DNA from: Bacteroidales bacterium
Lineage (GTDB): Bacteria > Bacteroidota > Bacteroidia > Bacteroidales > VadinHA17
Length of the DNA stretch: 6,773 nt
Direction of reading: 5' to 3'
Assembly (NCBI GenBank): GCA_003157055.1
Contig: PMIG01000107.1
Span: 1,623-8,395, forward strand
The position numbers and the translations under genes were made by a program. The notes below the pieces were generated by a model. That model was not told where the DNA came from. It ran no database searches and saw only the letters and a list, made by a program, of their open reading frames with translations. Position 1 is the stretch's first letter. Every line of letters begins with the position of its first letter. This document shows, piece by piece, positions 6,204-6,773 of this stretch.

Positions 6204-6773
6204 GTGAAATACACCTTTATAATAATATTACTGGTTACTTCCTGCAGCATCTCAAGAAACAGCTACTCACAGGGACTGCACTCAGCTTCGGGCAAAGCTG
6301 TAAAAGTTTATGTTGAAGGGAAGGAATCTTATGAGAATCTTGATTACAAGACAGCCGAACAGCAATTAAAGGAAGCATTGAAGTACGACGATAAGTTCTT
6401 TGAAGCATACATGATGCTCGGAGAATTATATACCAACATGAACAGGTTTTCTGAAGCTGCTTCCAATTATCAGGCAGCAGTCAGAATTGATTCCATAGCT
6501 TATAGACCGGTTTATTTCAGGCTTGCAAATGCAGAATTGTTGACTGGAGATTATGCTAATGCGCTCATACATTATAAAACATACCTGAAAAATAATGGCA
6601 ACTCTGAGAAAAACAGGATCATTGCGCTGAAGAATATCAAAAATTGCGAATTTGCTATCGAAGCTATTAAAAACCCCATTCAATTCAATCCTGTTAATTT
6701 AGGTGATGCAATTAATTCATCTGATGATGAATACTGGCCATCAATAACAGCAGATGGTCAGACACTTATGTTT
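6204..6773 (+). CDS. Exported TPR protein with PD40-like repeat start (partial, C-terminus beyond right edge)
   Basis: An open frame of 190 codons starts at GTG 6204 and runs off the right edge. The N-terminus is an export signal: K2, hydrophobic residues 4-11, then VTSC at 11-14, which fits a short lipobox with C14 lipidated; cleavage after SYS (20-22) by signal peptidase I is an alternative. Residues about 33-135 form three TPR-like helical repeats, with pattern residues in EGKESYENLDYKTAEQQLKE, AYMMLGELYTNMNRFSEAA and FRLANAELLTGDYANALIHY. After a linker, NLGDAINSSDDEYWPSITAD at 165-184 resembles the opening of a PD40/WD40-like beta-propeller repeat. In Bacteroidota this order is often followed by a C-terminal OmpA peptidoglycan-binding domain, so an envelope scaffold role is likely but the rest is not visible. 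The GTG start is favoured because the in-frame queE stop lies 6 bp upstream and the next in-frame ATG (codon 70) would remove the signal peptide. Confidence 0.85.
   Translation, partial: MKYTFIIILLVTSCSISRNSYSQGLHSASGKAVKVYVEGKESYENLDYKTAEQQLKEALKYDDKFFEAYMMLGELYTNMNRFSEAASNYQAAVRIDSIAYRPVYFRLANAELLTGDYANALIHYKTYLKNNGNSEKNRIIALKNIKNCEFAIEAIKNPIQFNPVNLGDAINSSDDEYWPSITADGQTLMF

Noticed and set aside
1..6773. Mobile element, CRISPR array, tRNA or rRNA gene, phage or defence system
   Set aside because: No direct-repeat array, transposase, integrase, tRNA-like cloverleaf or rRNA signature was seen; nearly all sequence is accounted for by recognised genes.

Overview
The window reads as an ordinary chromosomal segment from a member of the Bacteroidota, probably Bacteroidales-like. 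This is inferred from three things. The protein types are typical of that phylum: a lipoprotein-type 5'-nucleotidase/CpdB-like enzyme, a divergent second GroES, and a TPR protein leading into a PD40 repeat region. Most genes lack a clear Shine-Dalgarno sequence. Three intergenic regions carry an exact match to the Bacteroidota -7 promoter element TAnnTTTG in the correct orientation. The DNA is moderately AT-rich, and coding density is high with short intergenic gaps.

Layout from left to right. Positions 1-798 (minus) hold aspartate carbamoyltransferase (pyrB), whose C-terminus runs off the left edge. A 114-bp gap follows, with a pyrB promoter candidate and a 20-bp near-palindrome. Positions 913-1527 (minus) encode a YigZ/IMPACT-family protein. 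A divergent promoter region then leads into a two-gene plus-strand unit: a divergent GroES-family protein (1639-2022) and, 9 bp later, a stand-alone CheY-like receiver (2032-2412). This unit converges, with only 13 bp between stop codons, on a minus-strand DUF1343/NamZ-type exo-N-acetylmuramidase (2426-3601) that has no signal peptide. A 118-bp divergent gap separates it from a plus-strand lipoprotein metallophosphatase/nucleotidase (3720-5489). After a 78-bp gap come queE (5568-6197; queuosine precursor synthesis) and, 6 bp later, a GTG-started exported TPR protein that enters PD40-like sequence at the right edge (6204-6773, incomplete).

Functionally the genes are a mix of housekeeping jobs: pyrimidine synthesis, nucleotide scavenging at the cell surface, peptidoglycan sugar recycling and tRNA modification precursor synthesis. 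They do not form one pathway. I see no mobile element, CRISPR array, rRNA or tRNA gene, and no sign of recent transfer. The least explained arrangement is the coupling of a divergent GroES to a single-domain response regulator. The next is a NamZ-family enzyme that appears to be cytoplasmic.
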